This document shows positions 1 through 8,236 of a stretch of DNA of 51,376 nt, in pieces. The first letter of the stretch is position 1; each line of letters begins with the position of its first letter. Origin of the DNA: Bacillota bacterium (lineage in GTDB: Bacteria; Bacillota; UBA4882; UBA10575); contig DUNX01000073.1 of the NCBI GenBank assembly GCA_012839115.1, positions 1 to 51,376 on the forward strand, given 5' to 3'. The notes beneath the pieces were generated by a model. It searched no databases. It worked only from the letters and a program-made list of their open reading frames with translations, and was not told where the DNA came from. The position numbers were made by a program, and so were the translations under genes.

Positions 1-147
1 CGCCGGGGCCTCCTCCACTCTTACCCCGGCAATGGGGAGGCCATCACTGACCGTAATAACCGGTGTGACCGGCCAATGAAAACCGGTAACCACCAGGATT
101 GTGAGGAGAAGGCCGACGCCGGCCAAAAAGAAAGCCACTTTTCTCAT
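1..147 (-). CDS. N-terminal part of an unknown membrane-anchored protein (cut by window edge)
   Basis: The minus strand is open from an ATG at 147 to the window edge, giving 49 residues. They start with a short basic segment (MRK) followed by about 18 hydrophobic residues, so this is a signal peptide or membrane anchor; the remainder would lie outside the cytoplasm. A GAGGAG Shine-Dalgarno sequence about ten bases upstream supports the start. The family cannot be told from this fragment. The leader upstream carries a 20-bp tandem repeat. Confidence 0.6.
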   Translation of the reverse strand, partial: MRKVAFFLAGVGLLLTILVVTGFHWPVTPVITVSDGLPIAGVRVEEAPA

Positions 148-150
148 TTT

Positions 151-200
151 CCCGATTCACTCCTCATCTTCCGTATTCATTCCTCATCCTCCGGATTCAC
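151..200 (-). repeat. 20-bp imperfect tandem repeat, 2.5 copies
   Basis: Three successive segments starting at 151, 171 and 191 follow the pattern CCGNATTCAYTCCTCATCYT. On the minus strand each full copy carries a purine-rich GAGGA ribosome-binding-like core. The copy nearest the gene serves the ATG at 147, so the duplication multiplies the ribosome-binding region in this leader. Confidence 0.6.
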
Positions 201-404
201 ACCGCTCGTAACATCCGCTTGCCTGCGACCGGTGCGCCCCGGCCCGGCGTTACCGCCTGCCTCAACCAGTCGCTTACCATGATTATTCGTGTTTTTCCGG
301 GGTTTTCCTTTAGAGTCCTCCTATTCCTTTTCAACCCTGTTGGTAAAGCCGGTAAAAATAAGGTAAAGAATGGCCAAACAATTTACCTGTCCCCCTCTTT
401 CAAC

Positions 405-433
405 TTGCGAAAATCACGGGCTTGTATTACAAT
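405..433 (+). promoter_or_regulatory. Likely sigma-A promoter for the aminotransferase gene
   Basis: TTGCGA at 405-410 and TACAAT at 428-433 are separated by exactly 17 bases, a good vegetative promoter layout. Transcription would begin near 440. This makes the longer reading frame from a TTG at 422 unlikely and supports the GTG start at 488. The rest of the 148-487 gene-free stretch holds the leader of the divergent upstream gene and an AAT-rich segment (431-455); nothing else was recognised in it. Confidence 0.5.
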
Positions 434-487
434 GGCAATAATAGTAATAATAGCTTTGACATGGACTTGGTTAAGGAGGGTGCAGCC

Positions 488-1690
488 GTGAAGGAGTATT
501 ATGCGGAGCGAGTCGGCACAATGGCCGGGGGCGAATTGGGAGATCTGATGCGGTTGGTGGGCAGGGATGATATTATCTCCTTTGCCGGGGGTATCCCTTC
601 TCCGGATATTTTCCCCCTGGAGGAACTTAAAGAAATCATCCGCGAGCTTCTCGCGGATGAGCCCCGGCAGGTTTTTCAATACAGCAGCACTGAAGGGCGC
701 ATTGACCTCAAGGATTACATCGTGGAATTCCTTTCCCGGCGGGGAGTTAAAACCAGCCGGGAAGAGCTCATCATCACCAGCGGGTCCCAACAGGCTTTGG
801 ATCTAATCGCCAAGGTTCTGGTGGACCCCGGCGACCCGGTGCTGGTGGAAAAACCGGGCTATGTCGGCGGGATTGGCGCCCTCAAGTGTTACCAAGCCCG
901 GGTTACCGGTATCGATATGGAAGAAGATGGGATTAGCATCGACTGCCTGGAAGAGACGGTTAAAAAGATCGTAAGCGAAGGCCGGCCGGTAAAATACATC
1001 TACCTGGTCCCCGATTATTCCAATCCTTCCGGGGCCCGTCTTTCGGCGGAAAAGAGAAGAAAAATCCTGGACCTGGCCGGAAAGTACAATTTTTATATTC
1101 TGGAGGACACCCCCTACAGTGAGTTAAATTATTACGAAGAACGCCTGGACTTCATTAAAGAATATGACCAGGAAAACCGGGTGATCCTGCTCGGCTCCTT
1201 TTCCAAGTTTTTTGTTCCCGGGTTGCGCGTAGCCTGGGTCTGTGCTCCCCGCCCCTTCATTGACCTGCTAAGCCGGGCCAAACAAGACGCGGATCTGGCG
1301 TCCAGTACCATCGGGCAATTGGTCATCACCCGGGCCGGGGAAAAAGGACTGGTTGAGACCCAGGCCCGCCGGGTACAACCATTTTACCGTGAACGGCTGG
1401 AAGCCATGGGCACGGCACTGGACAAGTACTTCCCGGCGGAAACCTCCTGGTTTACGCCGCGGGGCGGCTTCTTTTTCTGGGTAAAACTGCCGGCCGGTTT
1501 GAACAGCAAGGAGTTACTGGCAAAAACGATTGCCGAAGAGAAGGTGGCCTTTGTACCGGGAACCGCATTCTTCGCCGACCCCCAAGACGGCTACTCCTAC
1601 CTGCGGCTTTCCTTCTCCGACATTAAGCCGGCCATGATTGAAGAAGGAATCAAAAGACTGGGGCAGGCGATCGCCGGATACCCCGGATAA
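488..1690 (+). CDS. PLP-dependent aminotransferase, class I/II (LysN/2-aminoadipate type)
   Basis: This is a 400-residue fold-type I aminotransferase of the subgroup related to MocR C-terminal domains and 2-aminoadipate/aromatic transaminases. It would move an amino group between an amino acid and a 2-oxo acid in the cytoplasm. The PLP lysine is about residue 240 in SFSKFFVPGLR. NPSG near 179 and the LEDTPYSEL segment near 205-213 supply cofactor and substrate contacts. The GTG start at 488 is chosen because AAGGAGGG lies seven bases upstream, and a promoter overlaps the alternative TTG at 422. There is no DNA-binding domain, so it is an enzyme and not a MocR regulator. The substrate cannot be settled from the sequence. 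Confidence 0.85.
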   Translation: MKEYYAERVGTMAGGELGDLMRLVGRDDIISFAGGIPSPDIFPLEELKEIIRELLADEPRQVFQYSSTEGRIDLKDYIVEFLSRRGVKTSREELIITSGSQQALDLIAKVLVDPGDPVLVEKPGYVGGIGALKCYQARVTGIDMEEDGISIDCLEETVKKIVSEGRPVKYIYLVPDYSNPSGARLSAEKRRKILDLAGKYNFYILEDTPYSELNYYEERLDFIKEYDQENRVILLGSFSKFFVPGLRVAWVCAPRPFIDLLSRAKQDADLASSTIGQLVITRAGEKGLVETQARRVQPFYRERLEAMGTALDKYFPAETSWFTPRGGFFFWVKLPAGLNSKELLAKTIAEEKVAFVPGTAFFADPQDGYSYLRLSFSDIKPAMIEEGIKRLGQAIAGYPG

Positions 1691-1730
1691 GGGCAGTAAA
1701 TTCCCGCCAATCGACCCGGGGGCATGGACC

Positions 1731-1846
1731 GGTTTTGGCACGGATAAGCGATACCGGGAGGGTGCAAGCCCGCCCTTCATAATGCCCTGGTTTTGGCACG
1801 GACAAGCGCTGCCGGGCAGGCGGGTGCAGGACTGCCCGTACATGAT
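1731..1846 (+). repeat. Two-copy 58-bp tandem repeat, possibly a structured leader RNA
   Basis: A 58-bp unit starting GGTTTTGGCACGGA at 1731 repeats at 1789. The first half of the unit is well conserved. The second half differs, but each copy can still form a short hairpin; in copy 2, CGGGCAG at 1813-1819 pairs with CTGCCCG at 1832-1838. The pair lies between the aminotransferase stop and the msrAB start and so would be in the msrAB leader. It matches no riboswitch class that I recognise. Confidence 0.45.
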
Positions 1847-1901
1847 ACCGCCCGGCAAAGGAGAGAATAGATAAGAATAGACTAAGGATAGAAGGAAAAG
1901 G

Positions 1902-2909
1902 ATGAGTACCTTGGCGCAAACCTCACCGGCAAACCCCAACAAGACAACCGGTGATAAAGGCGAAGCCCGCAAAGAAATCTGGCTGGCCGGGGGGTGTTTT
2001 TGGGGTGTGGAGGCCTATTTCTCCCGGATCCGCGGCGTAGTGGCAACAACCGCCGGTTACGCCAACGGCAAGACGGAAAACCCCACCTATGAACAGGTCT
2101 GTTCCGGCAGGACCGGGCATGCGGAAACCGTCCATGTCGAATATAACCCGCAAGTGGTAAGTTTGACCCAACTTCTTCATCATTTTTTCCGGATCATTGA
2201 CCCCACCACCCGCAACCGCCAGGGAAACGACGTCGGCCCTCAGTACCGTTCCGGTATCTACTACCGGGACCCGGAGGACCTTCCGGTCATCCGTTCCGTC
2301 CTCGCCAGGGTGCAAAAGCAATACCAAAAGCCGGTGGCCACCGAGGTGTTGCCTCTGACCAACTTCTACCCGGCCGAGGAGTACCACCAGAAATATTTGG
2401 AGAAAAACCCGGGCGCATATTGCCACGTGGACCTCAGCCTGGCAGCTTGCGACGTATCCCCTCCTGCCAATTACCGGAAACCTACGCCGGAAGAAATTAA
2501 GAAGAACCTCACCGCCCTGCAGTATGACGTGACCCAGCGCGACCGGACCGAACCGCCCTTTGCCAACCCCTACTGGGATAACTATGAACCTGGCCTCTAT
2601 GTGGATGTGGTTACCGGCGAACCCCTCTTCAGTTCGAAAGATAAATTTGCTTCGGGTACGGGTTGGCCCAGCTTCACCCGGCCCATTGACCCCGGGGCAG
2701 TGACCTGCCGGGAGGACTTCAGCGGCGGTAGGGAACGGGTCGAGGTGCGCAGCAGGATCGGCGATTCCCACCTCGGTCATGTCTTTGATGACGGCCCGCC
2801 GGAAAAGGGCGGCCAACGTTTCTGCATCAACAGCGCGGCACTGCGCTTTATTCCCCTTGCCGAAATGGAGAAGGAAGGGTACGGCGCCTTTATTCCGCTG
2901 GTTAAGTGA
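1902..2909 (+). CDS. msrAB: Bifunctional peptide-methionine sulfoxide reductase MsrA/MsrB
   Basis: This 335-residue fusion protein repairs oxidised methionine. The N-terminal MsrA half (about 25-180) reduces the S-sulfoxide and has the GGCFWGVE motif with catalytic Cys32. The C-terminal MsrB half (about 195-335) reduces the R-sulfoxide and has its catalytic cysteine at about 308 in [11 protein letters not shown]. The MsrB half lacks the two CxxC zinc pairs of zinc-type MsrB: where a CxxC pair would sit it reads [13 protein letters not shown]. No signal peptide is seen, so the enzyme is cytoplasmic. The ATG start follows AAGGAAAAGG. A tandem repeat with hairpin potential lies in the leader. 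Confidence 0.95.
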   Translation: MSTLAQTSPANPNKTTGDKGEARKEIWLAGGCFWGVEAYFSRIRGVVATTAGYANGKTENPTYEQVCSGRTGHAETVHVEYNPQVVSLTQLLHHFFRIIDPTTRNRQGNDVGPQYRSGIYYRDPEDLPVIRSVLARVQKQYQKPVATEVLPLTNFYPAEEYHQKYLEKNPGAYCHVDLSLAACDVSPPANYRKPTPEEIKKNLTALQYDVTQRDRTEPPFANPYWDNYEPGLYVDVVTGEPLFSSKDKFASGTGWPSFTRPIDPGAVTCREDFSGGRERVEVRSRIGDSHLGHVFDDGPPEKGGQRFCINSAALRFIPLAEMEKEGYGAFIPLVK

Positions 2910-2932
2910 TAATTTAAAAACTGGGTACGCGG

Positions 2933-3397
2933 TTACTTTCTTACCCGGACAACCTGCCCTTGATTGGCCCTTAAAAGCTCAGCCGTGCTGATTTTCACCA
3001 ACGAGTTGGGTGTTCCTCCCCCCGTATAGACATAAGCTGATTCTGTCACCTTTGGATCGATTAAAAAAACCGCCGGGTACCCGAAAGAAGGGACCCCGCC
3101 TGCCGGGTATCCAGTATATCTCAATATCTCATCCGCATTGGCCAAACGCGGCCGTTCGCTCTTTAAGATTTTCCCCACCCGCGAAGTGCTTACCCGGTCT
3201 TCCCCTTTGACAATGGCCACGACCAAACGACCGTCCTCACTGATCAAGCAGACATTTTTAACAAGCTCGTCAATGGAAGCATTGACGGCTTTTGCCGCCT
3301 CTTCAACGGTGTGGCAAGATGCTGCAAATTCAAAATGTTCAGCCTGGAAATTGTTGAGTTTTATGTACTCTCTGATTTTTGCCTTGTAATCCAACAT
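2933..3397 (-). CDS. YbaK/ProX-type aminoacyl-tRNA deacylase
   Basis: The 154-residue protein is a single-domain, free-standing tRNA editing enzyme of the YbaK/EbsC/ProX superfamily. Such enzymes hydrolyse mischarged tRNAs, often Cys- or Ala-tRNA(Pro). The family shows in the central KNVCLISEDGRLVVAIVKG strand region, the GGVPSFGYP loop and the C-terminal YVYTGGG segment. It converges with msrAB, with only 23 bases between the stops. The exact substrate (YbaK, ProXp-ala or another) cannot be read from the sequence. Confidence 0.85.
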   Translation of the reverse strand: MLDYKAKIREYIKLNNFQAEHFEFAASCHTVEEAAKAVNASIDELVKNVCLISEDGRLVVAIVKGEDRVSTSRVGKILKSERPRLANADEILRYTGYPAGGVPSFGYPAVFLIDPKVTESAYVYTGGGTPNSLVKISTAELLRANQGQVVRVRK

Positions 3398-3508
3398 TAC
3401 TCCCCCACTTTATTATTATTTATCATGAAATTCTGCCTTACGGCCCGCCCCTCCGCGTCATGATCTACATATGTTAATACATGGCTTTATAAGGAGGGAT
3501 GATGTATT

Positions 3509-4216
3509 TTGAATAATGTTTTTTCTTCTCAGGTCCCATGTCCCGATGGTACTGTTTACACGATCCGCCCCGGGGACACCTTCTTCGGTCTTGCTGCCCG
3601 TTTTAACACTACTGTACAGGCGATCATGAACGCCAACCCGGGTGTTGACCCCAATAACCTCCAAATCGGTCAGCAGATCTGTATCCCGGTGGCGCCAACG
3701 CCCGGAGAGTGCCCGGGAGGCTTCCTTTACACGATCAGGGCCGGCGACACCTTCTTCAGTATTGCCCGGCGTTTCGGGATCACTGTTAGTGCCCTGATTG
3801 CCGCAAACCCCAATGTGGATCCGGACAGACTCCAGATCGGGCAGCAGATCTGTGTTCCCGCTCCGATGCCGGGGCCGGGGTTCTGCCCGGGCGGTTTCAT
3901 CTATACGATTAGAGCCGGCGATACCTTCTTCAGTCTCGCCAACCGCTTTAACACCACCGTACAGGCGATAATTGACGTCAACCCGGGGGTGGACCCGAAC
4001 AGGCTGCAGATTGGACAGCAAATCTGTATCCCGGTACCGCCGCCGGTCGAATGCCCCAATGGCACCATCTACACGATCCGGGCCGGCGATACGCTCTTCG
4101 CCTTGGCCCAACGCTTCGGTACCACTGTTAATGCGATTATTCTCGCCAACCCCGGGATTGATCCCAACAGTCTGCAAATCGGACGGAGGATTTGTATCCC
4201 GGTATCACAAAGTTAA
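3509..4216 (+). CDS. Four-repeat LysM protein, probably spore- or wall-associated
   Basis: The 235-residue protein consists almost wholly of four LysM domains of about 45 residues, each with a YTIRxGDT start and an LQIGQQICIP-like end. LysM domains bind the glycan chains of peptidoglycan or chitin. Each repeat has one cysteine just before it and one near its end, so four similar disulfides are possible. No signal peptide is present, which in a spore former suggests coat or cortex placement as for SafA-like proteins. The start is a TTG ten bases after AAGGAGGG; the nearby ATG at 3516 is out of frame. A terminator lies downstream. Confidence 0.85.
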   Translation: MNNVFSSQVPCPDGTVYTIRPGDTFFGLAARFNTTVQAIMNANPGVDPNNLQIGQQICIPVAPTPGECPGGFLYTIRAGDTFFSIARRFGITVSALIAANPNVDPDRLQIGQQICVPAPMPGPGFCPGGFIYTIRAGDTFFSLANRFNTTVQAIIDVNPGVDPNRLQIGQQICIPVPPPVECPNGTIYTIRAGDTLFALAQRFGTTVNAIILANPGIDPNSLQIGRRICIPVSQS

Positions 4217-4289
4217 CGGGCATAACAGAGACGGTTCTGTTTCAATAGGATTCGCGTGCGAATCTGCACGTGTACTGTACTAATTATAG

Positions 4290-4315
4290 GCATGTGCACG
4301 TACGTACACGCGCGC
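4290..4315. other. 26-bp perfectly alternating purine-pyrimidine tract
   Basis: Every step from 4290 to 4315 alternates purine and pyrimidine, and the tract is built from GCAT, GTGCAC, GTAC and GCGC units. Such DNA can adopt the left-handed Z form and is rich in small palindromes. It lies between the LysM stop and a terminator. It is the longest member of a family of similar tracts in this window. Confidence 0.8.
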
Positions 4316-4318
4316 TCT

Positions 4319-4354
4319 AAAAAAGAGGCTCCAATGTGGAATGCCTCTTTTTTG
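4319..4354. terminator. Rho-independent terminator after the LysM gene
   Basis: AAAAAAGAGGC at 4319-4329 pairs with GCCTCTTTTTT at 4343-4353 around a 13-base loop. The A-run on one side and T-run on the other allow it to act in both directions. Confidence 0.8.
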
Positions 4355-4493
4355 TTGCCAATTCTCCTATACTCTCGACTCTTAACCATTTTTCACCCGC
4401 CCGCCCGCGTCGGCCCGGAGATCAGCAACTCTCTCTTTCCGGCGCGGAGTTGTCCACGCATGCAAAAATCACTATACGTAAGCGCGGACATTT

Positions 4494-5441
4494 TTACCAC
4501 GTAGAAAAAACCTGTTTCCTGTAAGCATCCACCGCAGGTGTTAAGCGGTAATCATTCTCCGCCAGTACGTCCAAATAGGCTTTTATCTGCGTGGAAAACT
4601 CGCCATCCTCCGCGTGCGACAGGTATTCCGCATAGGCCCGCCGGGCTTCAGGGTCCATCTCCTTCGTCCAGTAGTCGAAGAGGGGGGTGTTATTACAGCC
4701 ATACAAAGCAAACCCGAGATAGCGTTTGAGCAACCCCCTGACTGCCTGGACTATTGCGGTTCTGTAAGCCCTGCACCCCTCCACGTCGCCGGCCCCTCTG
4801 CCGCGTACCTGGGCGCCTTGAATGCGCAGGAACCGTTCCTGGTTGGCAGCCCGGCGGAGGATCTCATCCCACCCGATCATCAACGCAGCGTCCTTCACCG
4901 GAGGATCCTCCGACTCGACCGCCATGAGTTCAAGGTAAGCGGCCACCTCCGGGGGAACGGCCTCATGGTACCTCCGGTAAAAGGTATAATCAATAACCGG
5001 GAAATACTGGCCTTCCGCGGTCTCCACCTTATACCCGTTTTCTATGGTCTCCTGTAATAACTCCAGTAACTTCCCATCCGCAGTACGCGCCTGCGCGCGC
5101 TTGATGATTTCCTGCGGTGACCATCGGTCACCATAAATCTGCCATAGATTTCTCTGTAGATCTTCATCTTCATACCGCTGTTGCCACTGGGCCAGGTTTG
5201 CCTGTTGCACCTGTTCCAGCCCAAGCACCATGGTTGCCGCGTTTTCCTTGGTAACGGCCTCTATATATTCATCCACATATGCTACCACCTGTGCCACAGT
5301 AGGATCCTCACCGGCTATAAGAACGGCAAATCCGGTTATAATCTCTTTTTCCCTGGCTGTCTGCAGATGGTTATTTAAAACAAAACCCGCCAAAACAAGG
5401 CCCAGGACAAGGATGAAAAAGATGAATACGCGCTGTCGCAT
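4494..5441 (-). CDS. Conserved-looking unknown membrane-anchored protein
   Basis: The 315-residue protein has an N-terminal hydrophobic segment (about residues 5-22) followed by a largely helical, acidic domain rich in Glu, Ala, Leu and Tyr. It is therefore probably anchored in the membrane and extracytoplasmic. The ATG at 5441 is chosen over an upstream in-frame ATG at 5528 because AAAGGAGG lies eight bases before it and the hydrophobic segment then sits at the N-terminus. I do not recognise a family. It lies downstream of the amino acid transporter operon on the same strand, but a terminator-like hairpin separates them. Confidence 0.7.
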   Translation of the reverse strand: MRQRVFIFFILVLGLVLAGFVLNNHLQTAREKEIITGFAVLIAGEDPTVAQVVAYVDEYIEAVTKENAATMVLGLEQVQQANLAQWQQRYEDEDLQRNLWQIYGDRWSPQEIIKRAQARTADGKLLELLQETIENGYKVETAEGQYFPVIDYTFYRRYHEAVPPEVAAYLELMAVESEDPPVKDAALMIGWDEILRRAANQERFLRIQGAQVRGRGAGDVEGCRAYRTAIVQAVRGLLKRYLGFALYGCNNTPLFDYWTKEMDPEARRAYAEYLSHAEDGEFSTQIKAYLDVLAENDYRLTPAVDAYRKQVFSTW

Positions 5442-5558
5442 ACCGGCGCCTCCTTTGTTCTGCATGTCTGCGTCAGGCAGGACAGGTACAGCCGCCGTTG
5501 CCATTTGGTTTCCGGCGTGCCTACGCAATTCTCCTGCTCAATTATAACGTTGCCGCAG

Positions 5559-5579
5559 AAAAAAGGTTTGGGCCCAACC
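5559..5579 (-). terminator. Terminator after the amino acid transporter operon
   Basis: On the minus strand, GGTTGGGCCCAAACC (5579-5565) is followed directly by six T. It lies just past the stop of the transporter ATPase gene. Confidence 0.6.
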
Positions 5580-5604
5580 GCTGGTAATTGCTGCCGGCCG
5601 CAAG

Positions 5605-6384
5605 TCAACCCAATTTGTGGTTGGCACTGAAGTTCCGCAAGAAATTCCTGGTCCGTTCATTCTCGGGATCGCCGAAGATCTGTTTTGCGGTGCCTTCTTC
5701 GACAACCTGTCCTTTATCCATAAAGATCACCCGGTCGGCCACATCACGGGCAAAAGCCATTTCGTGGGTGACCACCAGCATGGTCATGCGCTCGGCTGCC
5801 AGTTGCCGGATGACCTTCAGCACCTCACCGGTTAACTCGGGATCCAGGGCGGAGGTGGGCTCGTCAAAAAAGAGGATATCCGGTTTCATCGCCAAAGCCC
5901 TGGCGATCGCCACCCGTTGGCTCTGGCCGCCGGAGAGTTGATAGGGGTAAGCATCGGCCTTATCAGTCAGGCCAATCTTTGCCAAGAGTTTTTCCGCCTC
6001 TTCCCCGGCTTCCGCCGGCGACAGGCCCCGCACATGGATGGGGGCTTCGGTAATATTACGCATTACAGAAAAATGGGGGAAGAGATTGAAGTTTTGAAAA
6101 ACCATGCCCAGACGTAAACGGATCTTCCGCAACTGCTCTTCGGAGGCGTAGACCACACGGCCCTGCGGAGTGGTTTCGACCATGGTCTCCCCGGCCACCT
6201 TGATCGTGCCGTGGTCGATCCTTTCCAAAAGGGTCAGGCAGCGTAGTAAGGTGCTTTTCCCGGAGCCGGAGGGCCCGATAACAGCGATTACTTCCCCCTC
6301 ATTGATCTCAAAGGAGACGTCAGTAACCACCTCGCCGCTTCCGGCAAAACTCTTATAAAGGTTTTCCACCTTGAGAATTTGCAT
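5605..6384 (-). CDS. Polar amino acid ABC transporter, ATP-binding protein
   Basis: The 259-residue protein is the ATPase of a polar amino acid uptake transporter (GlnQ/HisP group). Walker A is GPSGSGKST at 37-45, the signature LSGGQ is at 151-155, and Walker B ILFFDEP is at 171-177, followed by the H-loop histidine in VTHEM. It is the last gene of a three-gene operon, after the substrate-binding protein and the permease, with 12 bases between it and the permease. The transported amino acid cannot be read from the ATPase. Confidence 0.92.
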   Translation of the reverse strand: MQILKVENLYKSFAGSGEVVTDVSFEINEGEVIAVIGPSGSGKSTLLRCLTLLERIDHGTIKVAGETMVETTPQGRVVYASEEQLRKIRLRLGMVFQNFNLFPHFSVMRNITEAPIHVRGLSPAEAGEEAEKLLAKIGLTDKADAYPYQLSGGQSQRVAIARALAMKPDILFFDEPTSALDPELTGEVLKVIRQLAAERMTMLVVTHEMAFARDVADRVIFMDKGQVVEEGTAKQIFGDPENERTRNFLRNFSANHKLG

Positions 6385-6396
6385 AGCGCACGCCTC

Positions 6397-7071
6397 CTAC
6401 CGGTAATAACCCAGTTTTTTCTCGGCTTTTTCAAAGACTTTTGTCACGATCCAATTAAGGAAGAGGTAAAATAATCCGGCAGTAAAGAGGGGCGTCGTCG
6501 AGAAAGTCCGGTTGGCTTCGTTCTTGGCGGCACGGAAAAGCTCGGTAACCCCAAGAATATTGACCAAAGCCGTATCTTTTACCAGGGTTATTACCTCATT
6601 ACTGACCGGCGGCAGAATCCTCTTGATCACCTGCGGCAAGATGATCTTGAAAAACGTCTGTGTCCTGGTAAAACCGAGAACAGCAGCGGCTTCATACTGT
6701 CCGATGGGGATCGATTCGATCCCCCCGCGGTAAATCTCGGCAAAATAAGCCGCATAATTCACGACAAAAGCGATAATCGCCGCGGTAAAGCGGGGCAGCC
6801 TGAATTTAAGACCCTCCGGCATCAGATAGAAAGGAAAATAATAGATAAAGATTAATTGCAGCAACAAGGGCGTACCCCGCATGATCAGGATATATAGTCT
6901 TATGGGATAATTGACCCATTTTTGCGACGACATTCTCCCGAGCGCAGTCAGTAAGCCCAAAGGCAGGGAAAAAAGGAGCGTCAAAAAGAAAATTTCCAGC
7001 GAAGTCAGTACACCGTTGAAAAGGAGCGTCACTAATTTTATAAGGCTTGGTGGCACTTGAAAAGCGGACAT
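6397..7071 (-). CDS. Polar amino acid ABC transporter, permease
   Basis: The 224-residue integral membrane protein belongs to the HisM/GlnP permease group. It has several hydrophobic helices and the cytoplasmic EAA loop (YEAAAVLGF...ILPQ, about 134-155) that contacts the ATPase. Only one permease gene is present, so it presumably works as a homodimer. AAAGGAG lies eight bases before the ATG. The gene sits between the binding-protein gene and the ATPase gene in one operon. Confidence 0.92.
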   Translation of the reverse strand: MSAFQVPPSLIKLVTLLFNGVLTSLEIFFLTLLFSLPLGLLTALGRMSSQKWVNYPIRLYILIMRGTPLLLQLIFIYYFPFYLMPEGLKFRLPRFTAAIIAFVVNYAAYFAEIYRGGIESIPIGQYEAAAVLGFTRTQTFFKIILPQVIKRILPPVSNEVITLVKDTALVNILGVTELFRAAKNEANRTFSTTPLFTAGLFYLFLNWIVTKVFEKAEKKLGYYR

Positions 7072-7104
7072 GGCAAAATCTCCTTTAAAGGCCGGTCTTT
7101 CAGA

Positions 7105-7157
7105 GGAAAAGGGTTATGAGACCCAGCCGTATCTACGGAAACTCACAACCCTTTTCC
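7105..7157 (-). promoter_or_regulatory. Hairpin between binding-protein and permease genes
   Basis: GGAAAAGGGTTATGAG at 7105-7120 pairs with CTCACAACCCTTTTCC at 7142-7157, with one mismatch. There is no proper T-run after it on the minus strand. Hairpins in this position commonly protect the 3' end of the binding-protein message or cause partial termination, so that the binding protein is made in excess. Such a role here is inferred. Confidence 0.5.
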
Positions 7158-7196
7158 GGTCGTACGTATGCAAGAAAAAACCTCGTAACCGTTGGT

Positions 7197-8009
7197 TTAT
7201 TCGTCTATGATCGTAATATCTTCGCCAAACCACCGCTGGGAAATGGCGGCCATTGTCCCGTCTTCAGCCATGGCAATCAGGGTCTCTTCAAATTTTTCCA
7301 TCAATTCCCAGTCTTCTTTGCGGAAACCAATACCGTACTCCTCACCAGCCAACGCCTCATCGAGCACCTTATAGTTCTTGCTGCGTTGCTGGATATAAAA
7401 GCGGGCGACAATCTCGTCCATCAGCACCACATCGATGCCGCCCTGTTCCAGGTCCATCAGGGCGGTCATGTTGTCATCAAAGGCAACAACTTCGCCCAGA
7501 GAGGCCTTGAACTCTGCTGCATTGTCCAGGGCATCATTGGCGCTGGACCCGGCCTGAATCCCCAATTTCTTACCGGTAAAATCGGCGAGCGCGGCGTAGT
7601 CGCTATCAGCTCTAACCACCAGAACCTGACGGTTTTTCATGTAAGGCTTGGTGAAAAGGATAACCTCTTCCCGTTCCGGTGTAATCGTCAAGCCGTTCCA
7701 GATACAATCAATATTTTTTGTGTTAAGTTCCTGTTCCTTAGCGCTCCAGTTAATCGGCTGTAGTACCAGTTTGATCTTCAGGCGGGAGCAGACTTCCTTG
7801 GCAAGGTCGATATCGAAACCGACAATCTCCCCGTTTTCATCCCTGAAGCCCATCGGCGGAAAGCTGTCGTCGAGCCCCAAGACGAATTCGCCTTTTGCTT
7901 TTACTTGCTTCCAGGAATTATCCACATCTGCGTCGTCTTTTTTGCACCCGGAAAACGCCAAAACCATAATAAGTACGGCGAAAAAAACCAGAGTAATGTT
8001 CCTCTTCAA
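7197..8009 (-). CDS. Amino acid ABC transporter, substrate-binding lipoprotein
   Basis: The 270-residue protein is a family 3 solute-binding protein. It starts with a lipoprotein signal (LKRNITLVFF... ending FSGC), so it is anchored outside the membrane. The body has typical segments such as FVLGLDDSFPPMGFRDENG, GFDIDLAKE and TGKKLGIQAGSSA. The TTG at 8009 is preferred to the upstream ATG at 8033 because GGAGAGAGG precedes it and the signal peptide then has normal length. It is the first gene of the transporter operon and delivers a polar amino acid to the permease. Confidence 0.9.
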   Translation of the reverse strand: MKRNITLVFFAVLIMVLAFSGCKKDDADVDNSWKQVKAKGEFVLGLDDSFPPMGFRDENGEIVGFDIDLAKEVCSRLKIKLVLQPINWSAKEQELNTKNIDCIWNGLTITPEREEVILFTKPYMKNRQVLVVRADSDYAALADFTGKKLGIQAGSSANDALDNAAEFKASLGEVVAFDDNMTALMDLEQGGIDVVLMDEIVARFYIQQRSKNYKVLDEALAGEEYGIGFRKEDWELMEKFEETLIAMAEDGTMAAISQRWFGEDITIIDE

Positions 8010-8236
8010 AACAAGCACCTCTCTCCAATTCATTTTATTCTAATTGTACTAAAAAAAAAGGAAATAGTAAAGGGAAGACACAATAGAGAACAATGCCAAC
8101 TTAAAAACAGGGCCATTCCGAAAACACCACCAGGACGGAGATACCGGGACTCAATACTGAACCTGGATTTATGATACAATATATAGAAATGAACTTTTTT
8201 CCCCCCCGCCCCGTCTTATTAGTGAGAGGTGAAAGC

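Noticed and set aside
422-487. Longer aminotransferase from a TTG at 422
   Set aside because: A well-formed promoter (TTGCGA-17-TACAAT) overlaps this codon, and the GTG at 488 has a strong ribosome-binding site.
1923-2816. Long minus-strand open frame of 297 codons opposite msrAB
   Set aside because: It is the reverse of a clear MsrA/MsrB gene, has no ribosome-binding site, and its translation shows no recognisable pattern.
3540-4205. Regularly spaced similar segments that could look like a CRISPR array
   Set aside because: They encode four LysM domains in one open frame; the period is about 170 bases and there are no spacers or cas genes.
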